Assembly (NCBI GenBank): GCA_003343705.1
Contig: QAKR01000014.1
Span: 11,825 to 75,824 of the forward strand
Origin: Clostridiales bacterium
GTDB lineage: Bacteria > Bacillota > Clostridia > Oscillospirales > UBA644
Direction of reading: 5' to 3'
Length of the DNA: 64,000 bases
Position 1 is the stretch's first letter. Every line of letters begins with the position of its first letter. The position numbers and the translations under genes are program-made. Positions 54,092 to 62,939 of this stretch are shown one piece after another. Under the pieces are notes generated by a model that saw only the letters and a program-made list of their open reading frames with translations, was not told the DNA's origin and made no database searches.

Positions 54092-56185
54092 ATGAATATA
54101 GATAAAAATGAAATTGCATATCTGGAAAAAGTTAAATCATATATAGCTTCCCGCTTGGGTAGCTATGAGGATGATATGATTTCGCTTCGCGAATATATCC
54201 GAGAAGAGCGTCAGCGTATGTGGGAAGATTTCGTTCGTGTTTCAGACAGACCTGATACGTTTGAGCTTGTACAATTAAGCCAAACTGAAAGCCGTGATAC
54301 TCAACGGCTTGAACGAATGGAAAAGGAGAATGCATCCTTAAAAATTCTTGCTAAAAGCCCGTATTTTGCACGCCTTGATTTTAAAGAAGACGGTTATGAT
54401 GAAGAGACTATTTATATAGGCAGGCGGTCTCTTTCAGATGAATCAACAGCACAGATGCTCGTTTGCGACTGGCGTAGTGATATTGCAGGGATGTTTTATG
54501 ACAGTCCTCTGGGGAAAACATCTTATACAAGTGTTGAAGGGGAAATCCCTTGTGAACTTTTACTTCGGCGTCAGTATAAAATTGCAGACGGTGAACTAAT
54601 TTATATGTTTGACAGTGATATAGCTGTTGAAGACGACATTTTACAGCAGGAGCTCGGTAAAACTTCTGATGCTAAAATGAAGACAATCATATCTACGATT
54701 CAGGCTGAGCAAAATGCAGTTATTCGTAACTTGGAAAGCTCTCTTTTACTTGTTTCAGGTGTTGCGGGAAGCGGTAAAACATCAATTGCCCTACACAGAT
54801 TAGCGTATCTTTTATATAAACAACGAAAAACGCTCACTTCTTCAAATATTATAATTTTTTCACCTAATAATGTCTTTAACTCGTATATTGCTGATGTATT
54901 ACCGGACTTAGGTGAAGATAAAGTTTTACAAACAAGCTTTTATGAATTTCTATCGGAGTATTTTAAAGATAAATCTGTATTGCCTCTGTCAGACCAAACT
55001 GAACGTATATTTTCCAAAAAAACAGATACAAATGAAATTAAACTTAAAGGCTCTGCTGAGTTTGCCGCAAAACTTGAAAAATATTTTATTTCTACAGCCG
55101 TTTCAGATATTGAAATCAAACCGTTGATGTTGGATTCTGAAGAAATCCGTACAAAGGCTGAGCTTGAATATCTTTATTTTGACCTTTATAAATCGTTTTT
55201 ACCTGCTGTTCGTATGAATAAAATTAAGGAAGGTATTTTGGAGTATTGTGAAAACGATATTAAGCAAAATCACCGTCCTCGTTACGAGCATGAAATTTCA
55301 CAAAACGGCTCAATAGAGATGAATGACGATGAACTTAACCTTGAGTGTGAAACTCGCTGGCAGGGTGATCTCGATGTTCTCGCCAACGAAATAGAAAAAA
55401 TGTTTACCCCCAATCTTGAAAAGGCATATCTTACGGTTTTGAGAAAGTTTTCAGAAGAATACTACGAAAAAGCAAAAGAGCGTTTTGAAAGTGGAGTTTT
55501 ATATTTTGAAGATATGCTGCCGTTAGCCTACCTTAAGGTTTTATGTGGTAAAATACGTGAACAGCGCCGCATTAAACATGTTGTTGTAGATGAAGCTCAA
55601 GATTATCCGCCTATACTTTATTTATTAACAGCTAAGGTTTTTAAAGACGCGAAACACACCGTTCTGGGAGACCCTGATCAGGCTTTTATTTCTCACATCA
55701 AGTCTATAAAAGATATATCGGAGTTATACAGTTTTCCTAAAACAGTTTATATTGAATTTAATAAAACATACCGATCTACAGTTGAAATAAACACATTTTT
55801 ACAAAGCATTTTAAAGAATGCTGCAGATACTAAGTTTTTTGAGCGGCACGGCGAAGAAGTTTCTTTTGAAAGTCACGAAAATTTAATTTCAACTGTTTCT
55901 GATATTACGCAAAAATACCCTTCAACTGCAGTGATATGCAAGACACAACAAGACGCTGAAAATGCGTTCAATGAGCTTACTTCTGCAGGGGTTAAAGTAA
56001 GACTTATAGGTTCAGAAGACATTGTATTTCCCGGTGATACTGTGGTTTTACCGTCATACCTTACAAAAGGTTTGGAGTTTGACGCTGTTGTGATTTTTGA
56101 CCAAGAGCGTAAAACCGAAGATGACAATAAAGTGTATTATGTATGTGCGTCCCGAGCATTGCATAAACTTGTTGTAATCAGATAA
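54092..56185 (+). CDS. UvrD/Rep-like superfamily 1 helicase, HelD type
   Basis: A 697-residue ATPase resembling HelD, which frees stalled RNA polymerase from DNA. The N-terminal ~60 residues are a charged coiled-coil arm (SLREYIREERQRMWEDF). Walker A GVAGSGKTS is near residue 226, motif II VVDEAQDY is in the second half, and motif VI-like YYVCASRALHKL ends the protein. ATG 54092 is preferred to 54083 because GAGGA directly abuts the latter. Single gene between two terminators. Confidence 0.85.
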   Translation: MNIDKNEIAYLEKVKSYIASRLGSYEDDMISLREYIREERQRMWEDFVRVSDRPDTFELVQLSQTESRDTQRLERMEKENASLKILAKSPYFARLDFKEDGYDEETIYIGRRSLSDESTAQMLVCDWRSDIAGMFYDSPLGKTSYTSVEGEIPCELLLRRQYKIADGELIYMFDSDIAVEDDILQQELGKTSDAKMKTIISTIQAEQNAVIRNLESSLLLVSGVAGSGKTSIALHRLAYLLYKQRKTLTSSNIIIFSPNNVFNSYIADVLPDLGEDKVLQTSFYEFLSEYFKDKSVLPLSDQTERIFSKKTDTNEIKLKGSAEFAAKLEKYFISTAVSDIEIKPLMLDSEEIRTKAELEYLYFDLYKSFLPAVRMNKIKEGILEYCENDIKQNHRPRYEHEISQNGSIEMNDDELNLECETRWQGDLDVLANEIEKMFTPNLEKAYLTVLRKFSEEYYEKAKERFESGVLYFEDMLPLAYLKVLCGKIREQRRIKHVVVDEAQDYPPILYLLTAKVFKDAKHTVLGDPDQAFISHIKSIKDISELYSFPKTVYIEFNKTYRSTVEINTFLQSILKNAADTKFFERHGEEVSFESHENLISTVSDITQKYPSTAVICKTQQDAENAFNELTSAGVKVRLIGSEDIVFPGDTVVLPSYLTKGLEFDAVVIFDQERKTEDDNKVYYVCASRALHKLVVIR

Positions 56186-56195
56186 TATAAATATT

Positions 56196-56227
56196 AAAAA
56201 TCGCTTTTTTTAAAAGCGATTTTTTTA
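56196..56227 (+). terminator. Rho-independent terminator after the HelD-like gene
   Basis: AAATCGCTTTT and AAAAGCGATTT pair, followed by a long T-run. Confidence 0.85.
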
Positions 56228-56241
56228 TTTTACGATTTTTT

Positions 56242-56274
56242 TTGACATAATACGTTATCTGTAAATGATATAAT
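56242..56274 (+). promoter_or_regulatory. spoIIG promoter: consensus -35 and -10 with a 21-base spacer
   Basis: TTGACA (56242-56247), 21 bases, TATAAT (56269-56274). Bacillus spoIIG has the same odd design (22-base spacer), which RNA polymerase can use only with Spo0A-P. TTTGACA overlapping the -35 is one mismatch from the Spo0A box TTCGACA. Confidence 0.75.
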
Positions 56275-56291
56275 AATATCGGGTGAGGATT

Positions 56292-57125
56292 ATGACTGTA
56301 TATATTGATATTCTGCTGTTCGTTAACATTGTTGTGAACACCGTACTTTTATGGATAACTGCAAGACTTTTACGGCAAAATCCGAAACCGCTGCGTTTTA
56401 TTGGTGCTGTTTTTATTTCTTGTGCTTACGGGCTTTTAGTATGTTTACCTCAATTAGGTTTCTTACTTAACGTTATTTTTAAAATTATTTTTGGTGCAAT
56501 TATAAGCTTAACAGTTTTTAAGGCAAAAAATATTTTAAATTATATTAAAAATACCCTTGTCTTTTTTGCTGTGTCGTTATCCTATGTTGCAGTTTTGCTA
56601 CTGTTCTCAAATTTACCATTTTTACATGATTATATATACATACGAAACGGAAACGTTTATTATAATTTGCCGTTGCTATACATTCTTTCAATGACAATTG
56701 TTTTATGCTTAGTACAAATTCTTGTAAGCCGGTTTTTCGAGCGTAAAATGCCTCGGGATATGGTTATGCCATGTTCGGTTGAATTCGGCGGAAAAAAAAC
56801 AAGCTTTAACTGTTTTGTAGACAGTGGAAATATGCTTAAAGAAGCTGTTTCCGGTTTACCTGTTGTTTTGATTGAAAAAAACAGGCTTAAAAAAATTGTT
56901 AATATAGATGATGACGGTAAATTAAGTTGCGATGAAAACGATGAACTCTACACTAAATTTCGTCTTGTACCTTATACTGCTGCCGGTGGAAAAACTGGGT
57001 TGTTAGAGGCTTTCAGGCCTGACAAATTTACTGTTGATAATAAGGAGTATGATGTTATTGTTGCCGTTAACGGTGAAATAAAAGGCGATGGTACATATGA
57101 GGGAATAATTCCTGTTTTAAAATAA
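56292..57125 (+). CDS. spoIIGA: Sporulation sigma-E processing peptidase SpoIIGA
   Basis: Membrane-bound aspartic protease that removes the pro-sequence of sigma-E at the septum. The N-terminal ~150 residues have five hydrophobic spans. The cytoplasmic domain carries [20 protein letters not shown] with the catalytic Asp177-Ser-Gly. Length 277. ATG 56292 follows GGTGAGG; the GTG at 56283 is within that site. It is followed by sigE as in other spore formers. Confidence 0.93.
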   Translation: MTVYIDILLFVNIVVNTVLLWITARLLRQNPKPLRFIGAVFISCAYGLLVCLPQLGFLLNVIFKIIFGAIISLTVFKAKNILNYIKNTLVFFAVSLSYVAVLLLFSNLPFLHDYIYIRNGNVYYNLPLLYILSMTIVLCLVQILVSRFFERKMPRDMVMPCSVEFGGKKTSFNCFVDSGNMLKEAVSGLPVVLIEKNRLKKIVNIDDDGKLSCDENDELYTKFRLVPYTAAGGKTGLLEAFRPDKFTVDNKEYDVIVAVNGEIKGDGTYEGIIPVLK

Positions 57126-57237
57126 TTCTTGCATGAAATATTGCAAGGTGAGTTTGTTATACTATAAAAGCATGAAATTGCTAAACAATCAACTCTGTGG
57201 AAGAACTTTAAATTTTTACTTATATGAGGTATTGAAG

Positions 57238-57969
57238 ATGAAAAGCACATTAAAAGTTATCCGACATGCGCTATATAAAAGTGCGATTTCAAGAAAGCTT
57301 GCAGAACTTTTCGGCAACGAAATCTTTTACATCAACGGTGCAGACAGGCTTCCTCCGCCTCTTGAAGCAGAGCGTGAAGCTGAATTGATGTTATGGCTTG
57401 AGAGTGAAAAAGGAGAAGATGCAAGAAAAGAGCTGATAGAACATAATTTAAGGCTCGTGGTTTATATTGCCCGTAAGTTTGAAAACACCGGTGTTTTTAT
57501 TGAAGATCTTATATCTATAGGAACAATAGGTTTGATTAAAGCCGTAAATACCTTTTGCCCGAATAAAAATATAAAACTTGCTACATATGCATCTCGTTGT
57601 ATCGAAAATGAAATTTTAATGTATCTTAGGAAAACTGCTCATCGTAAAAGTGAAGTCTCAATTGATGAACCTCTTAATGTGGACAGAGACGGAAATGAAT
57701 TGCTGCTCAGTGATGTACTCGGTACCGATTCTGATGACATTTCACACGATATAGAGACGGAAATGGAAGTGGAAATACTTAATAAAGCTATTAAAAAACT
57801 TAACAAACGTGAACGTGAAATAACAGAGCTTCGTTTTGGACTTAACGGCGGACGTGAATATACTCAAAAAGAAGTAGCGGATATTTTAGGTATTTCTCAA
57901 TCTTATATATCAAGGCTTGAAAAGAAAATTCTTGTGCGCTTAAGAAAGGAAATAGAAAATATAATTTAA
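57238..57969 (+). CDS. sigE: Sporulation sigma factor E (pro-sigma-E)
   Basis: Mother-cell-specific early sporulation sigma factor. The 243-residue protein has a basic/hydrophobic pro-sequence (residues ~1-27), then [18 protein letters not shown] near the SpoIIGA cleavage region. Region 2 follows ([35 protein letters not shown]), then region 4 ([19 protein letters not shown]). ATG 57238 is 8 bases after TGAGGT; the open frame to 57133 is not needed. The usual partner sigG is not next in line here. Confidence 0.95.
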   Translation: MKSTLKVIRHALYKSAISRKLAELFGNEIFYINGADRLPPPLEAEREAELMLWLESEKGEDARKELIEHNLRLVVYIARKFENTGVFIEDLISIGTIGLIKAVNTFCPNKNIKLATYASRCIENEILMYLRKTAHRKSEVSIDEPLNVDRDGNELLLSDVLGTDSDDISHDIETEMEVEILNKAIKKLNKREREITELRFGLNGGREYTQKEVADILGISQSYISRLEKKILVRLRKEIENII

Positions 57970-58066
57970 CAATATTAAATTATGTAAATATTCATATAAC
58001 TTTTACTTTGAGTTTGAATTAAATTATATATTAAATATTAGTTAAAAAAAAATTCGTAAAAAGGGG

Positions 58067-58095
58067 TTGAAATATAGTTTTTTATATATTAGAAT
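58067..58095 (+). promoter_or_regulatory. Sigma-A promoter of the cyclophilin gene
   Basis: TTGAAA (58067-58072), 17-base spacer, TAGAAT (58090-58095), 32 bases before TTG 58128. Confidence 0.7.
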
Positions 58096-58127
58096 TAAAT
58101 AAGAATAAAAATAAGGATGTGAAGTGA

Positions 58128-58838
58128 TTGAAAAAAACAGTTCTTATTTCACTTGTGTTTTCTTTGGTTCTATATACACTATGTGCGTGTTCTACAAATT
58201 CAGAAAAGGATAATGAAACAGATATGACAATAGACAAAAACTGTATAGTCGGTTCAGACTATGATTTACTGCAAGCAAGCAAACCTAAAAAAGGCGATAC
58301 AATAGTAACGTTTGAAACAACTAAAGGCATTGTCCGCGCTGTTCTTTATGCGGACAAGGCTCCGAAGGCTGTTGAGAATTTTGTAACTCTTGCTAAACAG
58401 GGTTATTACAACGGTGTAAAATTCCATAGAGTTATACCTAATTTTATGGTTCAATCAGGAGATCCTACCGGAACAGGTTCAGGCGGTGAAAGTATGTGGG
58501 GCGGAAAATTTGAAACAGAGCTTCCGGAAGGACTTTATCATTTCCGAGGTGCTTTAGCTATGGCTCGGCAGATGACGATGAATACAAACGGCAGCCAATT
58601 TTATATTGTACAAAACCCAAAACTGGATGTTTCGTCTATCTCTGCAACTGGAACAGTAAGACAGGCGTATCTTGATTTCGGCGGTTATCCCTCCCTTGAC
58701 AAGCAATATACCGTTTTCGGTCAGGTGTTTCAGGGGTTGGATGTTGTTGATGCTATTGCAGCAAAAGGATCTTCTAACGGCACCCCAAGCGAAACTATAG
58801 TTATAAATGAAATTAAAATTACTGAATATGAAGGATAA
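58128..58838 (+). CDS. Cyclophilin-type peptidyl-prolyl isomerase, lipoprotein
   Basis: A 236-residue extracellular foldase. The signal peptide ends in the lipobox LCAC with Cys21 as the lipidation site, so it is tethered to the outer face of the membrane. The cyclophilin domain (~55-235) has VKFHRVIPNFMVQSGDPTGTG, the active-site Arg in FHRV, and NGSQFYIVQ. Translation starts at TTG 58128 after AAGGA. It lies 12 bases before the ThuA-like gene and may share its transcript. Confidence 0.9.
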   Translation: MKKTVLISLVFSLVLYTLCACSTNSEKDNETDMTIDKNCIVGSDYDLLQASKPKKGDTIVTFETTKGIVRAVLYADKAPKAVENFVTLAKQGYYNGVKFHRVIPNFMVQSGDPTGTGSGGESMWGGKFETELPEGLYHFRGALAMARQMTMNTNGSQFYIVQNPKLDVSSISATGTVRQAYLDFGGYPSLDKQYTVFGQVFQGLDVVDAIAAKGSSNGTPSETIVINEIKITEYEG

Positions 58839-58850
58839 GGAGCATACATC

Positions 58851-59624
58851 ATGAAAAAAATTCAGGTTACAATTTGGAACGAATGTATCCATGAAAAAAC
58901 TGAGCCGGTTGTACAAGCAATTCACCCCAACGGGCTTCACAACACACTTAAAACAGGACTTGACTGCCCGGAGTTCGAGATAAGAACAGCAACTCTTGAC
59001 GATCCTGAGCAAGGTCTCCCGGATGACGTTTTAAACTCTACGGATGTATTGATTTGGTGGGGACATGCAGGACATGAACTTGTTGAAGATGCATTAGTCG
59101 AGAAAATCTGTACAAGAGTTAACGACGGAATGGGGCTTGTAGTTCTTCATTCAGGGCATCATAGTAAAATATTCAGACGTATGACAGGGACAAACTGTAA
59201 CCTCAGATGGCGTGAAGAGGGTGAAAGATGTGAAATATCTACGGTTTTACCCACCCATCCAATTGCAAAAGGTGTTCCCCAAATGTTTGACCTTGATCAT
59301 GAAGAAATGTATGGTGAACCGTTTGTTATCCCTAATCCCGATGAAGTGGTATTTATAAGCTGGTTCCAGGGCGGTAATGTTTTCCGCAGTGGTGTTACAT
59401 ATCATAGAGGTAACGGAAAAATATTTTATTTCCAGCCCGGACACGAAACATATCGTTCATATTATAATGAGAATGTTCTTAAAGTTATACATAATGCTAT
59501 AAACTGGACATATAATCCTGATGCTGCAAATATTCCATGTGTATGGGAACAGTTTTCTAAAGAACCTTTCACGGTTGATGAAACACTGGGTGGGTTAACA
59601 CATCATCCCGACCCAGTAAAATAA
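58851..59624 (+). CDS. ThuA-like (trehalose utilization) family protein
   Basis: A 257-residue protein of the ThuA/glutamine-amidotransferase-like fold. It begins KIQVTIWNECIHEK and contains DVLIWWGHAGH (~64-74), GLVVLHSGHHSK (~95-106) and FYFQPGHETY (~187). ThuA proteins take part in disaccharide catabolism or keto-sugar handling, often with Gfo/Idh oxidoreductases and TIM-barrel isomerases; such an isomerase follows here. The precise reaction is unknown. A terminator separates it from the isomerase gene. Confidence 0.85.
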   Translation: MKKIQVTIWNECIHEKTEPVVQAIHPNGLHNTLKTGLDCPEFEIRTATLDDPEQGLPDDVLNSTDVLIWWGHAGHELVEDALVEKICTRVNDGMGLVVLHSGHHSKIFRRMTGTNCNLRWREEGERCEISTVLPTHPIAKGVPQMFDLDHEEMYGEPFVIPNPDEVVFISWFQGGNVFRSGVTYHRGNGKIFYFQPGHETYRSYYNENVLKVIHNAINWTYNPDAANIPCVWEQFSKEPFTVDETLGGLTHHPDPVK

Positions 59625-59638
59625 TTTTAAATTTATTT

Positions 59639-59671
59639 ACGGCCTGACGGTATCATTTGTCAGGCCGTTTA
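59639..59671 (+). terminator. Rho-independent terminator after the ThuA-like gene
   Basis: ACGGCCTGAC (59639-59648) pairs perfectly with GTCAGGCCGT (59659-59668), followed by a short T-run. Confidence 0.75.
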
Positions 59672-59702
59672 GATCAATAAATAGAAATGGGAGGAAAAAC
59701 AT

Positions 59703-60668
59703 ATGAAACTAGGTGTCCTGACTGTTTTATTAGGCGATCAACCTTTTGATAAAGCTTGTGAATATCTTGCAAAACAAGGGGTTCAAACTTTGGAAATAGG
59801 TTGTGGTGGATTCCCCGGTAAGGCTCACGCTGATCCGGATATATTACTTAATAATGAAAAAGCTTTTAAGGATTTTAAAAAGACAATTGATAAATACGGA
59901 TTTGAAGTGTCGGCTTTCAGTTGCCACGGAAATGCTGTTCACCCTGATGTTGATGTTGCAAAAAAGGCCAATGAGGATTTTGAAAAAGCTGTATTATTAG
60001 CTGAAAAAATGGGTGTTACTCGTGTTTGTACTTTTTCCGGTTGTCCGGGCGATACTCAGTTTGCAAAATACCCCAACTGGGTTACATGCCCATGGCCTGA
60101 CGATTTTTTAAAGATTTTAGATTACCAGTGGAATGAATGTCTTATACCGTATTGGAAAAAAGCAGCTAAATTCGCAAGAGAACACGGTGTTGATAAAATC
60201 TGTTTTGAAATGCACCCGGGTTTTTGCGTTTATAACCCCGAAACACTCTTACGCTTGAGAACTGCTGTCGGCCCCGAAATAGGTGCTAATTTTGATCCGA
60301 GCCATCTTTACTGGCAAGGTATAGACCCATCAAAAGCAATTTTAGCACTTAAAGATTGTATGTTCCATTTCCATGCAAAGGATACACGAATTGATCCGTA
60401 TAATACAGCCGTAAACGGGGTTCTTGACACTAAGAATTATGGTGATATAGAAAATCGAGCTTGGGTATTCAGAACAGTCGGTTATGGCCATGACGATAAA
60501 GCCTGGAAAGATATTGTTTCGGCTTTGCGTATCATTGACTACGATTTTGTTATGTCTATCGAGCATGAAGATGGTTTAATGTCTTCCAATGAAGGATTGA
60601 AAAAAGCAATTGAATTTCTTAAAGATGTTATGACATTTGAAGATAAAGGCGCTATGTACTGGGCGTAA
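59703..60668 (+). CDS. Sugar phosphate isomerase/epimerase, xylose-isomerase-like TIM barrel
   Basis: A 321-residue metal-dependent enzyme of the AP-endonuclease-2/xylose-isomerase-like superfamily. The expected metal ligands are visible as Glu in TLEIGCGG (~32), Glu in CFEMHPGF (~170), Asp and His in NFDPSHLYW (~199), His in FHFHAKDTR (~223) and Glu in SIEHEDG (~284). Family members isomerise or epimerise inositols, keto-sugars or hydroxypyruvate. Position beside the ThuA-like gene suggests a shared sugar-derivative pathway, possibly with the Gfo/Idh enzyme at 6955, but this is inference. GGGAGG precedes ATG 59703. Confidence 0.88.
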   Translation: MKLGVLTVLLGDQPFDKACEYLAKQGVQTLEIGCGGFPGKAHADPDILLNNEKAFKDFKKTIDKYGFEVSAFSCHGNAVHPDVDVAKKANEDFEKAVLLAEKMGVTRVCTFSGCPGDTQFAKYPNWVTCPWPDDFLKILDYQWNECLIPYWKKAAKFAREHGVDKICFEMHPGFCVYNPETLLRLRTAVGPEIGANFDPSHLYWQGIDPSKAILALKDCMFHFHAKDTRIDPYNTAVNGVLDTKNYGDIENRAWVFRTVGYGHDDKAWKDIVSALRIIDYDFVMSIEHEDGLMSSNEGLKKAIEFLKDVMTFEDKGAMYWA

Positions 60669-60672
60669 AATT

Positions 60673-60704
60673 AAGAAAACAGGTCTGATGGCCTGTTTTC
60701 TTTG
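60673..60704 (+). terminator. Rho-independent terminator after the isomerase gene
   Basis: AAGAAAACAGG pairs with CCTGTTTTCTT, ending in TTT. Confidence 0.8.
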
Positions 60705-60842
60705 ATTAAAGATAATTAAAAATATTTTAGAGTATTGTCTTCATTCACAAATTTATTATTAAGTAAATATAATATTAATGAAAGTATAAATGAATTATTT
60801 TCGTTTATTTCTTTTAATATTAAATGAAGTGAGAGATAAAAG

Positions 60843-61322
60843 ATGTCTAATTTTGAAAATTATTGTTCTAATTCAGCTTTTAATAATTACAGTCAGAAAT
60901 CTGTTGCTATTAATTCATCTACCGGTGGAGCAGGCCCGTTACCTGTATTTACTACACTGCTTGCAGATCCTATTAATGTTGTAACAACTACAATAGATAC
61001 CACCGGTATGAAGAGAACAATGAATTTGTTAAACTTTACAAGCGTTATTAATTTGCCCTTAGGTGTATCAGTAACATTGAATTTTGAAGTTTTAAGAACT
61101 CTGGATGACGGAAGTGCTATTAAAGTAGGTCCGACATTCACTTATTCAACAATAGTGGATGTCTTGGAAGCTGAAGCATTTAGTTTCCAATATGCAGACG
61201 ATAATGTAGCTCCAGGAAATTATACCTATTCTGTTCAGATTTCTACAAACTCAATTCTTGACGTAACACCAGGTGCAACAATTACAAATGCCACACTTAG
61301 CATAGTTGCAGCCAACAAATAA
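60843..61322 (+). CDS. DUF4489-like protein, possibly spore or cell surface
   Basis: A 159-residue protein with no signal peptide or membrane span. After a Ser/Asn-rich N-terminus (~1-40) comes a beta-sandwich-like region with NLLNFTSVI, LNFEVLRTLDDG, VGPTFTYS, AFSFQYADDN, YTYSVQIS and terminal TITNATLSIVA. This order of motifs matches DUF4489 proteins of Clostridia (unknown function), and the C-terminus recalls exosporium glycoprotein tails. Unlike many members it has only one cysteine. ATG 60843 has a weak upstream site (GTGAGAGA). No partner genes flank it. Confidence 0.6.
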   Translation: MSNFENYCSNSAFNNYSQKSVAINSSTGGAGPLPVFTTLLADPINVVTTTIDTTGMKRTMNLLNFTSVINLPLGVSVTLNFEVLRTLDDGSAIKVGPTFTYSTIVDVLEAEAFSFQYADDNVAPGNYTYSVQISTNSILDVTPGATITNATLSIVAANK

Positions 61323-61340
61323 CAAGAAAATATTATAAAA

Positions 61341-61372
61341 CATCTGCTGAAAAATATTTAAGCAGATGAATT
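61341..61372 (+). terminator. Hairpin after the DUF4489-like gene
   Basis: CATCTGCT (61341-61348) pairs with AGCAGATG (61361-61368), followed by AATTTT; a modest terminator. Confidence 0.55.
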
Positions 61373-61472
61373 TTGGTTGAAATGGGAATTATCCCTGTTT
61401 TAACTTACCGAGAAATATTCTTAGTTGTTTATGTAAAAAATTCAACTCAATATCTGCAAAATTCTATACGGT

Positions 61473-61517
61473 CTCCTCCTTTGAGTTTAAGTTTCCATAC
61501 TCAATGGAGGAGATTTT
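61473..61517 (+). terminator. Strong hairpin in the gene-free region
   Basis: CTCCTCCTTTGAGT (61473-61486) pairs with ACTCAATGGAGGAG (61499-61512) with one mismatch, followed by ATTTTT. Probably the terminator of an unannotated or lost transcript. Confidence 0.6.
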
Positions 61518-62200
61518 TCGTATTTAACTATAAAGTATAAAATATTCTGTTTTTGAGCCTACTTAAACCAAGAAAACTAAAAATTACTCGCTTTAAGACT
61601 TTAAATATATTATACATTACTTATATTTAGCCGTTAATGTATGTGTATTGTATCTCATTTGCAATACTTGATTTATTAAAGTATAGGTTTCTTTGTTTGT
61701 TAAGTTGTTAACCCTCTCTCCTGTAAGTCTATTCATTAAAATACATTGCTGTTTTTATTGACGGGGTTTCCTTTGAATTCATTAATTAAATAGTTTTTGT
61801 TAAAGGTTTTTCGTTGTAATCCATTGTATCAATATTCTTTGTACCGTCGTCGCGTGTACAATACTTTTATTTACCACATGAAGACATGACATGTATAGAG
61901 TCGAGCTGCAATATTCAGACAACCATTCCCATGTTGTGTCATTCTTTATCAGCACGGATATTTGTTTAAGAGAAATCTAAATTTTTAAAATATTATTAAC
62001 TTCACCTTTTCGTTTTGTAACACAAGTATTTCTTGGACATAATTCATTTTAAAGATAACTTCAACATTCATTTTATTATGCTGCAACTACATTGTACAGA
62101 GTTCGATTTCTCTGTTTAACAATTAATTTGTGATGATATTTTATTGATTTCATATTATTTAAGTTGCTTTTGAGCAAAATATATGTTAATATAAAATTAT

Positions 62201-62212
62201 AGAACTTGTTCT
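62201..62212. promoter_or_regulatory. Palindromic candidate operator upstream of the response regulator
   Basis: AGAAC-TT-GTTCT, within the longer near-palindrome TATAGAACTTGTTCTTATA, about 56 bases before ATG 62268. Confidence 0.4.
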
Positions 62213-62267
62213 TATAGACGGTTTTTTAAAATTAATTAATGTTTTAAATATTTACTAGAGGAATGTT

Positions 62268-62939
62268 ATGATAAAGATTTTAATAATTGAAGACAATCAG
62301 CGCCTTAATGATGAACTCTCGGAACTTTTACAGAAATATGGTTATTACCCATCTGGTATTACCAATTTTGAAAACGTTGTTGATGAATATAAAGCAGTAA
62401 AACCGGATTTGGTTTTGTTGGACATAAACTTACCTTATTATGATGGATATTATTTTTGCCGTCAAATAAGGGGAATATCTGATGTTCCTATTATATTTAT
62501 AACAAGTAGAGATAATACTTATGATGAAATTCTGGCAATGACAATCGGCGGTGATGATTATATTACAAAACCTTTTGACAATCAGGTTCTTTTAACAAGA
62601 ATTGCTGCTGTTTTAAAACGTTCGCATAAAGCATTAGCCTCTTACGGTCAACTAGAAGCCGGAGACCTTATACTTAACCCATCGTCAAACACCCTTTTAT
62701 ATCAAAATAAAAAAGTCGAGCTTTCAAAAAATGAGCAACATTTAATTTTTTTACTTATTCAAAACCGAGGGAAAGTTGTTAGCAGAACAAAATTAATTGA
62801 GACCTTATGGGATAATGATGAGTTTGTTGACGAAAACACACTATCAGTTAATATTAATCGAATAAGGTCAAAACTTTCTGAGGTGGGCGCGATAGATATT
62901 ATTAAAACAATAAGAGGTCAAGGATATATGTTAAAATGA
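62268..62939 (+). CDS. OmpR-family response regulator, BceR-like
   Basis: A 223-residue two-component regulator. The receiver domain (~1-120) has the acidic pocket IIEDN, phosphorylation site Asp52 in LVLLDINLP, and the conserved Thr and Lys in ITSR and YITKPF. The winged-helix DNA-binding domain (~130-223) ends GQGYMLK. Its partner is the short intramembrane-type kinase encoded next, with a 4-base overlap. Such BceRS pairs usually answer cell-wall-active peptides and control a neighbouring ABC transporter, which would lie beyond the window end. Confidence 0.9.
   Translation: MIKILIIEDNQRLNDELSELLQKYGYYPSGITNFENVVDEYKAVKPDLVLLDINLPYYDGYYFCRQIRGISDVPIIFITSRDNTYDEILAMTIGGDDYITKPFDNQVLLTRIAAVLKRSHKALASYGQLEAGDLILNPSSNTLLYQNKKVELSKNEQHLIFLLIQNRGKVVSRTKLIETLWDNDEFVDENTLSVNINRIRSKLSEVGAIDIIKTIRGQGYMLK

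Larger units (their letters stand above)
61323..62267. other. 0.95-kb region without an intact gene, possibly containing decayed coding sequence
   Basis: No convincing gene on either strand. It includes two hairpins near 61341 and 61473. On the minus strand there are short open stretches, for example a 39-codon frame from ATG 61736 to 61617 and a ~58-codon frame ending at 61800. They are broken by stops and may be remnants of a lost gene that I cannot identify. The final 100 bases hold a TTGAGC...TAAAAT promoter-like pair and a palindrome before the response-regulator gene. Confidence 0.4.
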
